NCBI RefSeq assembly: GCF_003201875.1
Contig: NZ_QJKD01000008.1
Coordinates: forward strand, 186,001 to 250,000
Length of the DNA stretch: 64,000 nt
Direction of reading: 5' to 3'
DNA from: Hungatella effluvii
Lineage (GTDB): Bacteria > Bacillota > Clostridia > Lachnospirales > Lachnospiraceae
A model generated the notes under the pieces. That model saw only the letters and a list, made by a program, of their open reading frames with translations, ran no database searches and was not told the origin of the DNA. The translations under genes were made by a program, and so were the position numbers. Of this stretch, positions 35,350-43,873 are shown piece by piece. Positions within the stretch are counted from its first letter, which is position 1, and every line of letters starts with the position of its first letter.

Positions 35350-36525
35350 CTACTCTCCTTTTCCTCTCTCCATGCAGGACTCTCTCACGATCAGCTCCGG
35401 CTTCAGGATCCGTTCCACCCGGCTTTCCTCATCCGGAACGCCCTTTATCTTTTCCAGCAGCAGCTCTGCCGCCATAGCGCCCAGTTTTTCCTGCGGATGG
35501 GCGATAGTTGTAAGCTTCACCGCCCCGTTTTCTGCAATAAATGAATTGTCGTATCCCGTTACGGAGATGTCCTCCGGAACACGGATTTTCTTCTTTTGAA
35601 GCGCCTTTAAAACCTCCAGCGCAATCTGATCGTTATAGCAGACGATACCGTCCATGGCGGCTCCGCTCTCCAGCATCAGTTCCAGCACCTTCGCCGGCTT
35701 CACCGCCCGGTCCTCCGTATGGAACCAGATCACCATATCGGGATCGTAAGGATAACCGGCTTCAAAAAGCGCCTTCACATACCCCTTGTGGCGCTCCCTT
35801 CCCTGGCTGTCGTCCGCCTTAAAGATCCCCAGAATCCGCCTGTGTCCCAATTCGATCAGATAGTTTGTCACCAGATAACCGCCCATACAGTCATCCATCA
35901 GGATGTGCGGCTTATTTTTCATCTGCGCATAGTATCCCTGTATGAAGACATAGGGAATCTGGTAAAAATCGAGTTTTTCATACAATGCCATATTGGCGCA
36001 GAGAATCTCGCTCTTGCTGGGTTCCACGATCAGACCGTCGATATCTTTCTCCAGGATTTCCTCGAGACAGCGGCTTTCCTTCACGCGGCTGTTGCCGGTA
36101 TTCTTCAGGATAATGCTGTATCCCTCCGCCGTCAGTACGCTGTCGATGCCCTGAATCAGCCTGGGGAAAATATAGTCCGACAGGTACGTGGTGATAACCG
36201 CAATATTCCCCGAACCCCTGTAATCCATTCCGCCTAACGAAAGTGAGGGGGACTTCCCTCTTCTAATTTTGCTGGAGACAAAGGTCCCTCTGCCGTGCTC
36301 CGCTTCTATAAATCCCTCCTGCGCCAGGATGGACAGCGCCTTTCGCACCGTATGGCGGCTCACATGGCGGGAGGCGGAAAGTTCATTTTCCGAAGGAAGC
36401 TTATCCCCCGGCCTCAGCCGGCCGGTAATGATATCACTCTTCAGTTCCTCCATCAGCACGTAGTATTTCGTCTTCCCGCTCTCGCCCTCTTCCCGGCCTG
36501 ACGGGCTGCCCTTACTTCTGTCCAT
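35350..36525 (-). CDS. araR: GntR-type transcriptional repressor of arabinose genes (AraR)
   Basis: A 391-residue regulator that joins an N-terminal GntR winged helix (about residues 17-85; MEELKSDIITGRLRPGDKLP, HVSRHTVRKALSILAQEGFI) to a LacI/PBP1-type sugar-binding domain (ISVTGYDNSFIAENGAVKLTTI). This combination defines AraR of Firmicutes, which leaves its operators when L-arabinose binds. It is the last gene of araA-araB-araD-araR, so it should repress its own transcription. I use the ATG at 36525, overlapping the end of araD by 14 bases; ATG 36543 is possible and no start has a strong ribosome site, consistent with coupling to araD translation. Confidence 0.9.
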   Translation of the reverse strand: MDRSKGSPSGREEGESGKTKYYVLMEELKSDIITGRLRPGDKLPSENELSASRHVSRHTVRKALSILAQEGFIEAEHGRGTFVSSKIRRGKSPSLSLGGMDYRGSGNIAVITTYLSDYIFPRLIQGIDSVLTAEGYSIILKNTGNSRVKESRCLEEILEKDIDGLIVEPSKSEILCANMALYEKLDFYQIPYVFIQGYYAQMKNKPHILMDDCMGGYLVTNYLIELGHRRILGIFKADDSQGRERHKGYVKALFEAGYPYDPDMVIWFHTEDRAVKPAKVLELMLESGAAMDGIVCYNDQIALEVLKALQKKKIRVPEDISVTGYDNSFIAENGAVKLTTIAHPQEKLGAMAAELLLEKIKGVPDEESRVERILKPELIVRESCMERGKGE

Positions 36526-37201
36526 AATACGCGTTTGGTCCATGCTTGCGCATAAAATGCTTATCCTGCATGGACTGCGGCGCGGGTTCCACACCGCGGC
36601 TTAACATCTCAGTCACAAAATTCATCTTTGCAATCTCTTCCAGCACCACGGCATTATGGACCGCGTTGGCGGCGTCTTTTCCCCAGGTAAAGGGGCCGTG
36701 ATTCTTGCACAGAACCGCCGGCACGTGAACCGGATTCCTGTCGCGGAAGGTCTCGATAATCACCATACCGGTGTTCTTCTCATACCCCTCTTCGATCTCC
36801 TCCGGCGTTAAATTCCTGGCACAGGGAATCTCCCCGTAGAAATAGTCCGCATGAGTCGTCCCGTAACACGGCAGCGCGCGGCCCGCCTGGGCCCAGGCCG
36901 TAGCCATGGGAGAATGGGTATGGACGATCCCGCCGATTTCCTCAAACGCCTTATACAGCTCTAAGTGAGTCGCTGTATCAGAGGAGGGATTCAAGTCCCC
37001 TTCCACCTTATTTCCATTTAAATCCATGACTACCATGTCTTCCGGCTTTAACTTATCGTAATCCACACCGCTGGGTTTGATAACGAACAGTCCCTTTTCC
37101 CTGTCAATTCCACTGACATTTCCCCATGTATAGGTGATAAGCCCTCTTCTTGGCAGTTCCATGTTGGCCTCGTAGACTTCTTTTTTTAATTCTTCCAGCA
37201 T
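36512..37201 (-). CDS. araD: L-ribulose-5-phosphate 4-epimerase
   Basis: A 229-residue class II aldolase-fold epimerase that converts L-ribulose 5-phosphate to D-xylulose 5-phosphate. The zinc-binding histidines are visible at residues 94 and 96 (GGIVHTHSPMATAWA), with the phosphate-binding GNVSG near residue 27 and the GTTHADYFYGEIPCAR block. Length is that of E. coli AraD/UlaF (about 230). AGAGGAA lies 8 bases before the start. It is third in the ara operon. It could also complete the UlaE route encoded at 40802-43805, which makes L-ribulose 5-phosphate but has no 4-epimerase of its own. Confidence 0.96.
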   Translation of the reverse strand: MLEELKKEVYEANMELPRRGLITYTWGNVSGIDREKGLFVIKPSGVDYDKLKPEDMVVMDLNGNKVEGDLNPSSDTATHLELYKAFEEIGGIVHTHSPMATAWAQAGRALPCYGTTHADYFYGEIPCARNLTPEEIEEGYEKNTGMVIIETFRDRNPVHVPAVLCKNHGPFTWGKDAANAVHNAVVLEEIAKMNFVTEMLSRGVEPAPQSMQDKHFMRKHGPNAYYGQK

Positions 37202-37261
37202 CGTGTCATTTCCTCTTTTCTATTTTTTGTTTCAGTGCGTGCAGATGGCAGGAATGATTTT

Positions 37262-38908
37262 TCAGACACGCCCCGGCAGACACTCGACTGCGGCGCGCTC
37301 GATCGGCAGGCCGCTTATATACCGCTCCATAAATACCTCGAAACCGCGCTCATCCGCTTCCTGCGGCTCCATAACCACGCCTTCTTCGTCAGCAAATACG
37401 CTGTCTGCCAGGTACTTATCGAGAGAGGCGCTGCCTCCGTCTTTTCTGTAGCGCATATAGGAAGCCAGGATTGCCGCGCCCCATGCGCCGCCTTCTCCGG
37501 CAGTTTCCATGACGGTCACCGGTACGCCGGCCGCCGCCGCCATAATCCGCTGTCCCACGCCCTTTGTCTTGAATAAACCGCCGTGGCCCAGCAGACTGTC
37601 CAGCTTCACGCCCTCTTCCTTAAACAGGATATCCATGCCCACGCGCAGCGCTCCTAATGCCGTATATAAGTGAACGCGCATGAAGTTCGCCAGATTGAAC
37701 CGGCTGTCCGGCAGACGCACGAACATCGGACGTCCCTCTTCAAAATGAGTGATGTGCTCTCCCGAGAAATAGTTGTAAGCCAGAAGGCCGCCGCAGTCCG
37801 GATCGCCTTCCAACGCCAGGTTATATAAGGTTTCAAACAGCTGGTTTCTGTCTGCTTTCATCCCCATCGCCGCGGAAAACTCTTCAAACAAATCCACCCA
37901 TGCGTTTAAGTCAGAAGTGCAGTTGTTGCAGTGCACCATAGCCACCAGATCACCGGCCGGCGTTGTCACCAGATCCAGCTCCTCGTGAACCTTTTTCAGT
38001 TCCTTTTCCAGAACTACCATGGCAAACACGCTGGTGCCTGCGGACACATTGCCGGTGCGCTTCGCCACGCTATTGGTCGCCACCATACCGGTTCCTGCGT
38101 CCCCTTCAGGCGGACAAAGCGGAATACCGGGTCTTAAGGCGCCGGTCGGGTCAAGAAGCTTCGCGCCCTCTTCCGTCAGTTCTCCGGCTTCTTCTCCTGC
38201 GGTCAGTACTTGGGGAAGAATGTCACGGAGCTTCCACGGCAGATTCTCTCCGGCCGTCAGCTCATCAAACTGAGCGATCATTCTCTCATGAAAGTCTTTC
38301 TTATCGGTATCGATCGGAAACATACCGGCACAGTCGCCGATTCCCAGCACCTTCTTCCCGGTCAGTTTCCAGTGTACGTACCCCTCCAGCGTGATCAGGT
38401 AATCGATCTCCGGCACATGCGCCTCTTTCCCCAGGATCGCCTGGTACAGATGGGCGATGCTCCATCTCTGCGGGATATGGTACTGGAACAGCTCCGTCAG
38501 CTTTTCCGAAGCCTCCTCCGTCATGGTATTTCTCCAGGTACGGAACGGCACCAGGATTTCCCCGGCCTTATCGAAAGCCATATAGCCGTGCATCATGGCG
38601 GAAATGCCAATGGATCCGACGGTCGTAAGCGTCACACCGTAGCGTGCTTTTACATCCTCCGCCAGCTTTGCAAAGCTGTCCTGAACGCCTTCCCAGATGT
38701 CCTCTAACGTGTATGTCCAGATATTGTCCACGTACCTGTTTTCCCAGTCATGGCTTCCGGAAGCGATCGGTTTCTGGTGCTCATCGACCAGAACCGCCTT
38801 GATGCGTGTAGACCCCAGCTCCATACCCAGAGCCGTTCTTCCGTCTAAAATGCTTTGATATACGTCCCCCGTAAGAGCGTCTCTTTTTTCATTTAAACCA
38901 TCAGTCAT
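37262..38908 (-). CDS. araB: L-ribulokinase (FGGY family)
   Basis: A 548-residue FGGY sugar kinase that phosphorylates L-ribulose with ATP. The two FGGY halves are clear: GMELGSTRIKAVLVDEHQKPI near residue 27 for the first ATPase domain, and ETAGEGGAWGAAILASYM near 450 for the second; TGNVSAGTSVFAMVV is the central signature. Length and position between araA (15-base gap) and araD (60-base gap) make ribulokinase the clear call, although the sequence belongs to the FGGY subgroup found with AraA in Clostridia rather than to the classical E. coli AraB group. GAGGGGG precedes the ATG. Confidence 0.92.
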   Translation of the reverse strand: MTDGLNEKRDALTGDVYQSILDGRTALGMELGSTRIKAVLVDEHQKPIASGSHDWENRYVDNIWTYTLEDIWEGVQDSFAKLAEDVKARYGVTLTTVGSIGISAMMHGYMAFDKAGEILVPFRTWRNTMTEEASEKLTELFQYHIPQRWSIAHLYQAILGKEAHVPEIDYLITLEGYVHWKLTGKKVLGIGDCAGMFPIDTDKKDFHERMIAQFDELTAGENLPWKLRDILPQVLTAGEEAGELTEEGAKLLDPTGALRPGIPLCPPEGDAGTGMVATNSVAKRTGNVSAGTSVFAMVVLEKELKKVHEELDLVTTPAGDLVAMVHCNNCTSDLNAWVDLFEEFSAAMGMKADRNQLFETLYNLALEGDPDCGGLLAYNYFSGEHITHFEEGRPMFVRLPDSRFNLANFMRVHLYTALGALRVGMDILFKEEGVKLDSLLGHGGLFKTKGVGQRIMAAAAGVPVTVMETAGEGGAWGAAILASYMRYRKDGGSASLDKYLADSVFADEEGVVMEPQEADERGFEVFMERYISGLPIERAAVECLPGRV

Positions 38909-38923
38909 AGTTTTTCCCCCTCT

Positions 38924-40417
38924 CTAACGATAAGAAACAGAATTCCATCTCAGTTCATTCTTAAAATTGCGGATTGTAGTGTCCTCGTCGATGTAGACGG
39001 CTTCGATTCCCATGGAAGCGGCCCAGTCGCCCATCTGCTCTGCAGTCAGATCGTAGGAAAATGCCGTATGGTGTGCGCCGCCGGCCAGAATCCAGGCTTC
39101 GGCTCCGGTCTTTAAGTTCGGTTCCGGTGTCCAGAACGCGGTGGCAACCGGAAGCTTCGGCATCGGTTTCTCCACTTTTTTACAGTTCACGGTATTTATG
39201 ATAAGGCGGAACCGGCTGCCTAAGTCCACCAGCGATGTGGCCACCGCCTTTCCTTCCTTTGCGGTAAATACAAGGCGGGCCGGATCCTCCCTGTCTCCCA
39301 TGGACAGCGGGCATACCTTGATGGCGATCCTGCTGTCCGCAATTGACGGGCATACCTCCAGCATATGTGCCTGCAGAATGCCTTCTTTTCCTGGAACCAG
39401 GTTATACGTGTAGTCTTCCATAAAGGAAGTTCCCTTAGCGCCTTCCATACCGGCTGTCATGATCTTCATTAAACGTACCATGGCGGCAGTCTTCCAGTCG
39501 CCCTCGCCACCGAAGCCGTATCCTTTTTCCATCAGACGCTGAATCGCCAGTCCCGGAAGCTGCTTTAAGGAACCAAGGTCTCCGAAATGAGTCACGATCG
39601 CCTGATAATCCTTTTCCACCAGGAATTTCTCAAAACCCAGCTCGATCTGTGCCTGTACTGCCACGTGCTTCTTAAACTCTCCGGCATCTCTTCCCTCTAA
39701 CAGAATATCGTACTTATCGTAGTACTCTTCCACCAGAGCGCTTACATCGCCTGCTGCCACGTCGTTTACATAATCTGCGATCTCGTTCACGGGATAAGCG
39801 TCGATCTCCCATCCGAACTTCATCTGGGCTTCCACCTTATCGCCCTCGGTTACTGCTACATTTCTCATATTATCGGCCACGCGGACGACACGGATATGGC
39901 TGCTCTCCATGATGCCCACCGCGGTTCTCATCCAGGAGCCGATCGCCGCCTGCACGGAACGCTCATCCCAAAAACCGACGATAACCTTTCTCTCAATGCC
40001 CATTCTCGTCACCATGTGGCCGAATTCCCGGTCCCCGTGAGCGGACTGGTTCTCATTCATAAAATCCATGTCAATGGTGTCATAGGGAATCTCCTGGTTA
40101 AACTGCGTATGTAAATGAAGCAGAGGCTTTCTGTACTCCTGAAGGCCGAGAATCCAGGACTTGGCCGGTGAAAACGTATGCATCCACGTGATGACACCCG
40201 CGCATTCCCCGTCACTGTTGGCCTCATGAAACAATGCGCGGATCGATGTGTTGTCGATCAGAGTCGGTTTCCAGATCACTTCATAAGGCAGAAGTCCTGA
40301 CCGGTTAAGCCCCTCTACAATGATTCTGGAATGCTCTGCCACCTTTCTCAGACACTCATCTCCATAAAGATCCTGTGACCCCGTTGCGAACCAGAACTTG
40401 TATGCTTTCCTCTCCAT
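38924..40417 (-). CDS. araA: L-arabinose isomerase
   Basis: A 497-residue isomerase that converts L-arabinose to L-ribulose, using Mn2+. Start and core are typical (KFWFATGSQDLYG; VITWMHTFSPAKSWILGL; GFGGEGDWKTAAMVR with the catalytic glutamate; GTSFMEDYTYN; ILAGGAHHTAFS). Length equals the family's usual 490-500. It is the first gene of the ara operon and has AAGGAGG before the start. The promoter region upstream carries a -10 box, an AraR-like inverted repeat and a cre-like site. Confidence 0.97.
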   Translation of the reverse strand: MERKAYKFWFATGSQDLYGDECLRKVAEHSRIIVEGLNRSGLLPYEVIWKPTLIDNTSIRALFHEANSDGECAGVITWMHTFSPAKSWILGLQEYRKPLLHLHTQFNQEIPYDTIDMDFMNENQSAHGDREFGHMVTRMGIERKVIVGFWDERSVQAAIGSWMRTAVGIMESSHIRVVRVADNMRNVAVTEGDKVEAQMKFGWEIDAYPVNEIADYVNDVAAGDVSALVEEYYDKYDILLEGRDAGEFKKHVAVQAQIELGFEKFLVEKDYQAIVTHFGDLGSLKQLPGLAIQRLMEKGYGFGGEGDWKTAAMVRLMKIMTAGMEGAKGTSFMEDYTYNLVPGKEGILQAHMLEVCPSIADSRIAIKVCPLSMGDREDPARLVFTAKEGKAVATSLVDLGSRFRLIINTVNCKKVEKPMPKLPVATAFWTPEPNLKTGAEAWILAGGAHHTAFSYDLTAEQMGDWAASMGIEAVYIDEDTTIRNFKNELRWNSVSYR

Positions 40418-40801
40418 AAAAAAATCCTCCTTATCACTGATATTATTATACTACAACAGTAGCACTTGTACCATAGTGTGAACAAGTTGTTTTTTTAGAA
40501 CATCTGTAATGTTGAAACCGGAGTCTTATCCCTGATCTATAAAGTGGGATGATGGAAAAACATACCTGGCTCCATGCTAATTCGTCATGATGCAGATGGT
40601 AATTTGTACCTTTATAATATCATAGACAATAAGAAACGAGCACCCCGCCTGAGCAATAGCTGTACGGCAAAATGCCCATTTCCCTTTAAATATATTTTTA
40701 ATTTGAGATATGGATTTCTCAATAAAAAAGGATTTCCAGTATACCCTTTCCTCTCATAAATCTTTCACAAAGTGTGACGTTCCTCTGACGAGAAGCAATT
40801 T
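40418..40801 (-). promoter_or_regulatory. Control region of the ara operon
   Basis: 384 bases between araA and the end of the Ula-like operon. On the minus strand: TATAAT at 40445-40450, with a weak -35; ACTTGT and ACAAGT arms at 40464-40487 that resemble an AraR operator and overlap the promoter; a cre-like site TGAAACCGGAGTCT at 40513-40526 (one mismatch to the CcpA consensus); and a second palindromic site GGTAATTTGTACC near 40600-40612 that contains an AraR-like half. No gene was found in the rest, and no clear terminator for the operon ending at 40802. Confidence 0.6.
40464..40487. promoter_or_regulatory. Probable AraR operator upstream of araA
   Basis: Inverted arms ACTTGT (40464-40469) and ACAAGT (40482-40487), with TTGTAC as in AraR sites of bacilli and clostridia. 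It lies directly upstream of the TATAAT box, over the -35 region, where AraR binding would block polymerase. Confidence 0.5.
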
Positions 40802-41872
40802 TCAGACACACTTCAGTTCGTCAGAAGATGGAGTCACTGTATACATGGCGATTTCGTCGGTTTCCCGGTTGGCGGATATGATCACATCGTTCTGATTCAC
40901 CATGTAATGACAGACATTGGCCGGACCACAGTCCCTGTCAATGATTTCGCGCTCATACGTCCCGCTCTCCCTGCAATAAGAAAAGGATACGAGATTTCGT
41001 TCGCCCTTCCGGAAACCGATTACGACCCGGGGAATCCGGCACAGCGGGCCGCCATAAACGGCATGTAAGAATTCCATTTTATCCGGGCATTCATATACCT
41101 TAAAAAAGCCTTCTCCCCGGTCCTGATAGATCGAAAACGTATCTCCATGAAACGGCGACAGCACCGCCAGTTCCTTTCTGCCGTCCCCGTCCAGATCCAG
41201 CAGCACCGCATCGGAAGCCGGTACATCGAGGAGTTCCCGGATCTCCCACTCCCCGTTCCTCTGTTCCGGCGGAAGGAACTGAAATATACCGTTTTCACAG
41301 GAGATCAACGCCGTATCCACGCCGCCGTTTTCTGTCCTGGCGTAGCCATGATTTTTCGTCAGGCCTTCCTTTAAGACCGTAAGCGGCAGCGGATGGGCCT
41401 CGTCAAAAGTGCTCAAATCATCCGGAAGCACGGCGCAGTAAACCTTTCCGGGGCAGCTCCAGTCATCCTTATATGCATGGCCGGACTTCAGCGTACAGGC
41501 GATCAAGTACTTTACACCGTTTCTGACGAGAATATCGAACCGGTGCACAAACGGAAGCTCCGCCAGGGTTTTCACCTCCCATACTCCGTCTGCAGGCGTT
41601 ACCGTTACAATCTTTGCTTCTTTGGAATCATTGGGGGAATAGAACTTATGGGTCGCCAGAAACTGTCCGTCGCTTCCCGGCACCTGGACCATCGTCATAA
41701 CTCCGCCCGGCCCCTCCCATACAGTGTCCACCTCCTTTCCCGTCTCATCGAACAGGATACAGCGGTCTGTCTTCTCTGCCGCCACCAGAAAATGAAACCT
41801 TCCCTGATACGTCAGGGGGGCGATGGAATAGCACTTTGTTAAATTGGCCAGCACTTTTTTTTCAACTTGCAT
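40802..41872 (-). CDS. Cytoplasmic FG-GAP/VCBS-like beta-propeller protein, unknown function
   Basis: A 356-residue protein with no signal peptide or membrane helix. It reads as a beta-propeller of the FG-GAP/VCBS type: repeated strand pairs and a calcium-loop-like stretch (VLLDLDGDGRKELAVLSPF, with DLDGDG). FG-GAP proteins are usually exported, so a cytoplasmic one is unusual. It is the last gene of the eight-gene ABC/GH3/GH88/UlaG/UlaE operon and overlaps the ulaE-like gene by 11 bases. AAGGAGG 6 bases upstream of 41872 fixes the start. Similar propeller proteins occur beside sugar epimerase genes in Firmicutes, but I know of no assigned reaction; a lactonase-like or sugar-binding role is only a guess. 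Confidence 0.75.
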   Translation of the reverse strand: MQVEKKVLANLTKCYSIAPLTYQGRFHFLVAAEKTDRCILFDETGKEVDTVWEGPGGVMTMVQVPGSDGQFLATHKFYSPNDSKEAKIVTVTPADGVWEVKTLAELPFVHRFDILVRNGVKYLIACTLKSGHAYKDDWSCPGKVYCAVLPDDLSTFDEAHPLPLTVLKEGLTKNHGYARTENGGVDTALISCENGIFQFLPPEQRNGEWEIRELLDVPASDAVLLDLDGDGRKELAVLSPFHGDTFSIYQDRGEGFFKVYECPDKMEFLHAVYGGPLCRIPRVVIGFRKGERNLVSFSYCRESGTYEREIIDRDCGPANVCHYMVNQNDVIISANRETDEIAMYTVTPSSDELKCV

Positions 41873-42725
41873 GTTCTTCCTCCTTCGCCTGTCTGCCAAG
41901 TATGTCGGTCATCATCCGATTCGCCTTCCGAAGTTCTTCCTTCCAGTCGACGCCTCCTGTATACCAGAATTCCGTCACATATCTTCGGATTCCCAGCCGC
42001 CACGCCTCTCTGATCGCCTCTTCAAAATTCACATGGCCGCTTCCGTATGGAATCTCCCGGAATTTCCCCGGCACCGTCTCTTTTAAATGCATGGCCAGCA
42101 AACGGCCGCTCCCCGACTTTAAATCCTCGATCACATCGGTCTTATACTGCTTTGCCGCATTGGTGATATTGCCGATGTCGGGATATACTCCCAGATAATC
42201 CGATCCCATCAGCTGCACATATTTCATGGCCTTTCCAACCGTATTCATGAACTCGGTTTCCATGGTCTCGAAGCCCAGCAGTATGCTCCTGCTCGCGGCC
42301 ATATCCACCGTTTTTCTCAAATTCATTTCAAACATCTTTTTTGTGAATTCGCTGGACTCCTCATAATACACGTCATATCCCGCCAGCATGATAATTCTGA
42401 TTCCCAGGTCATCCGCCAGATTGATGGCCTTTTCCATGATTTCCATGCCGCGGATCCGAACGGATTCCTCGCTGCTTCCCAACGGGTATTTCCGATGGCC
42501 GCTTAAACACATGGTTCGGATCGGAAGTCCCGCCTCGTACATATCCTGTACGAGAGAGGCCCGCTTTTCCACGCTCCAGTCCAGCCGCGCCAGTTTTTCT
42601 TCGGTTTCATCGATACTCATTTCCAGGAAATCATACCCCGCCTCTTTGGCATACGTAAGCTTTTCCCGAAAGCTTAACTCATTTGGCATCGATTTCTCAT
42701 AAAGTCCCAAGGTATATAATTTCAT
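41862..42725 (-). CDS. ulaE: L-ribulose-5-phosphate (L-xylulose-5-phosphate) 3-epimerase, UlaE/SgbU family
   Basis: A 287-residue TIM-barrel epimerase of the UlaE/SgbU family (E. coli UlaE has 284). Family blocks: LGLYEKSMP at the N-terminus, CLSGHRKYPLGS, FMNTVGKAMKYV, YPDIGNI, HLKETVPGKFREIPYGSGHVNF. It interconverts L-xylulose 5-phosphate and L-ribulose 5-phosphate in L-ascorbate and 3-keto-L-gulonate breakdown. It follows the ulaG gene by 21 bases, with AAAGGAG before the ATG. A 3-keto-L-gulonate-6-phosphate decarboxylase (UlaD/SgbH), expected in such a pathway, is absent from the window; araD at 36512 could take the product onward. Confidence 0.93.
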   Translation of the reverse strand: MKLYTLGLYEKSMPNELSFREKLTYAKEAGYDFLEMSIDETEEKLARLDWSVEKRASLVQDMYEAGLPIRTMCLSGHRKYPLGSSEESVRIRGMEIMEKAINLADDLGIRIIMLAGYDVYYEESSEFTKKMFEMNLRKTVDMAASRSILLGFETMETEFMNTVGKAMKYVQLMGSDYLGVYPDIGNITNAAKQYKTDVIEDLKSGSGRLLAMHLKETVPGKFREIPYGSGHVNFEEAIREAWRLGIRRYVTEFWYTGGVDWKEELRKANRMMTDILGRQAKEEEHAS

Positions 42726-42746
42726 CGTTACTCCTTTGCCCCGGTC

Positions 42747-43805
42747 TTACAGCAGGGAACGGAACGGTACGTTAGGCTCATCCGTAAAGCAGTCTTCAAA
42801 GCCGCGTCTGTAATGGTACTGAATCTTATTCCGGTCCACCGGCCAGACGTATTTGCCGCCCACGTCCCAGATAAACGGATGGAACTGATACTGTAAAACG
42901 TCTTTCTTATAATTGTAAAGCATGAGAATCTCAAGGGGATCTGCCTTAAAGTTAGTCCATACGTCGTAATGGATCGGAATCACCACCCTGCATTTTAACG
43001 CCTCCGCCATACGAAGAATATCCACGGACGTCATCTTATCCTGATTGCCCGCCGGATTCTCTCCGTAGGAACCAAAGGCAATATCAATATCGAAATCCTT
43101 TCCGTGTTTGGCATAGTATGTACTGTAATGGGAATCCCCGGAATGGTACACGGTTCCAGCCGGTGTCTTGATCACGTAGTTCACAGCCTTGTCGTCCATA
43201 TCGTCCGGCAGCACACCCCGGATGTCCTCATCCGCCGTGACGAGACACGTTCTGTCAAAGGAATCCGTGACCATGATTTCCACGTCCTTGATTTTAATCG
43301 TATCTCCCGGTTTGACCACTCTGCATCTCGATTCCGGAACGCCGTAGCTCAGCCACTTCTCCACGCTCTTTAGCGGACCGATAAATGGCACCTCGCCGCC
43401 GCAGTTCTGCATCACAGCCGCCGCAAAAAAAGGATCAATATGGTCATTGTGGTAATGGGTGGACAATACCGCATCAACGGCCGTAACAGCAAACGGGTCG
43501 TAGACGATGGGGGCAGCCCGGAGGTTCGGCTGCGTCGCACGGCCGCCGGTCATATTCCGCATTTGATGAAACGGGTCCATCTCCTTCGTTTTCTGAGATC
43601 GTTTTCCATTGCCAAACCACAGATCGATGGCAATATTCGTTTTATTTTCTGTTTTGATCCAGAGTCCGGTACAGCCGATCCACCACATCGCAAAGGTTCC
43701 CGGCTTTACCTCCTCCTGGTCGATCTCTTCATTCAGCCATGTCCCCCATTCCGGAAATGCGCCCAATATCCATTTTTCTCTCGTCAGTTCTGTTACTTTG
43801 CTCAT
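42747..43805 (-). CDS. ulaG: L-ascorbate-6-phosphate lactonase, UlaG family
   Basis: A 352-residue metallo-beta-lactamase-fold hydrolase that aligns with E. coli UlaG over its whole length (MSKVTELTREKWILGAFPEW start; GTFAMWWIGCTG; YHSGDSHYSTYYAKHGKDFD; CFTDEPNVPFRSLL end). The metal motif is THYHNDH at residues 116-122. E. coli has Asp in place of the Tyr inside the motif; the metal-binding His and Asp are kept. UlaG opens the lactone ring of L-ascorbate 6-phosphate. GGAGG 8 bases before 43805 sets the start. It sits between GH88 and ulaE in an operon that has an ABC importer instead of the usual ascorbate PTS, so the true substrate may be a different phosphorylated lactone. Confidence 0.93.
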   Translation of the reverse strand: MSKVTELTREKWILGAFPEWGTWLNEEIDQEEVKPGTFAMWWIGCTGLWIKTENKTNIAIDLWFGNGKRSQKTKEMDPFHQMRNMTGGRATQPNLRAAPIVYDPFAVTAVDAVLSTHYHNDHIDPFFAAAVMQNCGGEVPFIGPLKSVEKWLSYGVPESRCRVVKPGDTIKIKDVEIMVTDSFDRTCLVTADEDIRGVLPDDMDDKAVNYVIKTPAGTVYHSGDSHYSTYYAKHGKDFDIDIAFGSYGENPAGNQDKMTSVDILRMAEALKCRVVIPIHYDVWTNFKADPLEILMLYNYKKDVLQYQFHPFIWDVGGKYVWPVDRNKIQYHYRRGFEDCFTDEPNVPFRSLL

Positions 43806-43873
43806 ATTTGCTTCCTCCATTTTCTACCGAGTGCCCTCGGAAACGCTTTCTGTCCGGTTTCTGTGAATGCACT

